Below, piece after piece: positions 33,060 to 33,723 of a DNA stretch of 33,723 nucleotides. The notes beneath the pieces are model-generated. The model did no database searches. It was not told the origin of the DNA and was given only the letters and a program-made list of their open reading frames with translations. Position numbers and translations under genes: made by a program. The stretch comes from Candidatus Acidiferrales bacterium (lineage in GTDB: Bacteria; Acidobacteriota; Terriglobia; Acidiferrales; UBA7541). Position 1 is the first letter of the stretch; every line of letters begins with the position of its first letter. The stretch lies in assembly GCA_030038535.1 (NCBI GenBank), contig JASHSV010000234.1:1-33723 (forward strand), written 5' to 3'.

Positions 33060-33723
33060 ACACCATACGCCAGGAAAAGCTGCAATCATCGAGAATCGTT
33101 CCGAATCTTGTATCGACAAAAGATCCGCAGTTGCTTCTGATCGAAAAGGCCCAGGCGGGAAATCAGGACGCTCTGGAATCCCTGTTCGCAAAACAAAGCC
33201 CAGCCCTCTATCAAACGGCCCTTCGGCTGGTGGGCACACCCGAAGAGGCGGAGGATGTGCTTCAGGAGGGAATGCTGAGTGCCTTCCGCAATCTGCGGCG
33301 CTTCGAGGGCCGATCTCAGTTTTCCACCTGGCTCACGCGCATCGTTATCAACGCTGCCTTGATGCGCCTGCGCAGCCGTCGCGCGCGGCCGGCCGTCTCC
33401 CTGGATGAGCGTTTAGCAGAGGACGACGAGATGACCTTCGCCGACCAGTTTCCGGACACCGCCCCCAGTCCGGAGCAGATTGTGGCGCGCCGCGAGCTGG
33501 AAGACCTGCTGCGCCGCAATCTCCAGACGCTCTCGCCGGTCCTTCGTTCGGCCTTCATCTTGCGTGAAATGGAGGGCTTCTCTACGGAGGAAGCGGCGGA
33601 GGAGCTGGGCATTTCCCAGGGAACGCTAAAGGCCCGGTTGCACCGCGCAAAACGCCAGCTCTCGCGCTTGATTGGCCGTGCTTTACGGCCGCCGGAAGCA
33701 GAGAGCCGCCGTGGTGGTGGCTT
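33056..33723 (+). CDS. ECF-type RNA polymerase sigma factor (runs past the window end)
   Basis: Open frame of 222 complete codons reaching the window edge without a stop, so the C-terminus is missing. It is an ECF (sigma-70 family) factor. Region 2 spans about 35-108: ALESLFAKQSPALYQTALRL, then EEAEDVLQEGMLSAFRNLRR and the promoter-melting FEGRSQFSTWLTRIVINAAL. A linker of about 45 residues is acidic. Region 4 is about 155-205: LSPVLRSAFILREMEGFSTE, then EAAEELGISQGTLKARLHRA, a standard HTH for the -35 element. A basic/Gly tail (RRGGG) begins near the window end. ATG 33056 overlaps the STAS stop by 4 bases and follows a G-rich stretch (GGGGGGATGG). Its cognate anti-sigma factor, if any, lies beyond the window. 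Confidence 0.9.
   Translation, partial: MNTIRQEKLQSSRIVPNLVSTKDPQLLLIEKAQAGNQDALESLFAKQSPALYQTALRLVGTPEEAEDVLQEGMLSAFRNLRRFEGRSQFSTWLTRIVINAALMRLRSRRARPAVSLDERLAEDDEMTFADQFPDTAPSPEQIVARRELEDLLRRNLQTLSPVLRSAFILREMEGFSTEEAAEELGISQGTLKARLHRAKRQLSRLIGRALRPPEAESRRGGG

Overview
The window looks like chromosomal DNA of an acidobacterium. This is an inference from three things: a GC-rich Gram-negative gene set with a heptose-containing LPS core, a giant secreted protein combining SBBP repeats with ASH/choice-of-anchor-D domains, and a STAS/ECF sigma pair. No rRNA, tRNA, CRISPR array, phage gene or intact mobile element was seen.

Layout. Positions 24-3955 (+) hold an RlmD-type 23S rRNA methyltransferase overlapping comEC. 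A small DUF2007 gene converges on comEC (4268-3972, -). A seven-gene minus-strand LPS operon runs from 11756 down to 4504: a KdtA-LpxK fusion, heptosyltransferase II, GmhB, RfaE1, RfaE2, heptosyltransferase I and a membrane methyltransferase. Every junction overlaps, by 4 bases in five cases and 8 in one. The operon covers lipid A 4'-phosphorylation, Kdo transfer, heptose activation and inner-core heptose transfer; gmhA is not in the window.

Positions 11858-18937 (+) hold a secreted hypothetical protein, a PcrA/UvrD helicase, and a tight run of amino-acid permease, zinc-PLC-like protein (with apparently degenerate metal ligands), adenosine-deaminase-family enzyme and PurS. A SET-domain protein with a post-SET cysteine cluster converges on purS (19447-18977, -). 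Then come glmS overlapping a POTRA-only exported protein, larE, and a DUF4097 putative lipoprotein (19624-24906, +).

A 1863-residue secreted repeat protein (30569-24978, -) is divergent from a GAF-AAA+-Fis sigma-54 activator (30908-32512, +). Downstream of the activator, a 199-base intergenic region carries two tandem 16-bp dyads, an AT-rich spacer, a perfect 8-bp inverted repeat and a GG-N10-GC (-24/-12-like) element. All of this lies just ahead of a STAS gene overlapping an ECF sigma factor gene that runs off the window. This possible sigma-54 to STAS/ECF regulatory relay is the most interesting structure seen. It is a pattern-based proposal, and a sigma-70-like -10 overlaps the same -12 element.

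Most start codons were refined from the longest open frame using overlaps, ribosome-binding sites and family N-termini. All functions are recognised by eye from motifs; no database search was run.
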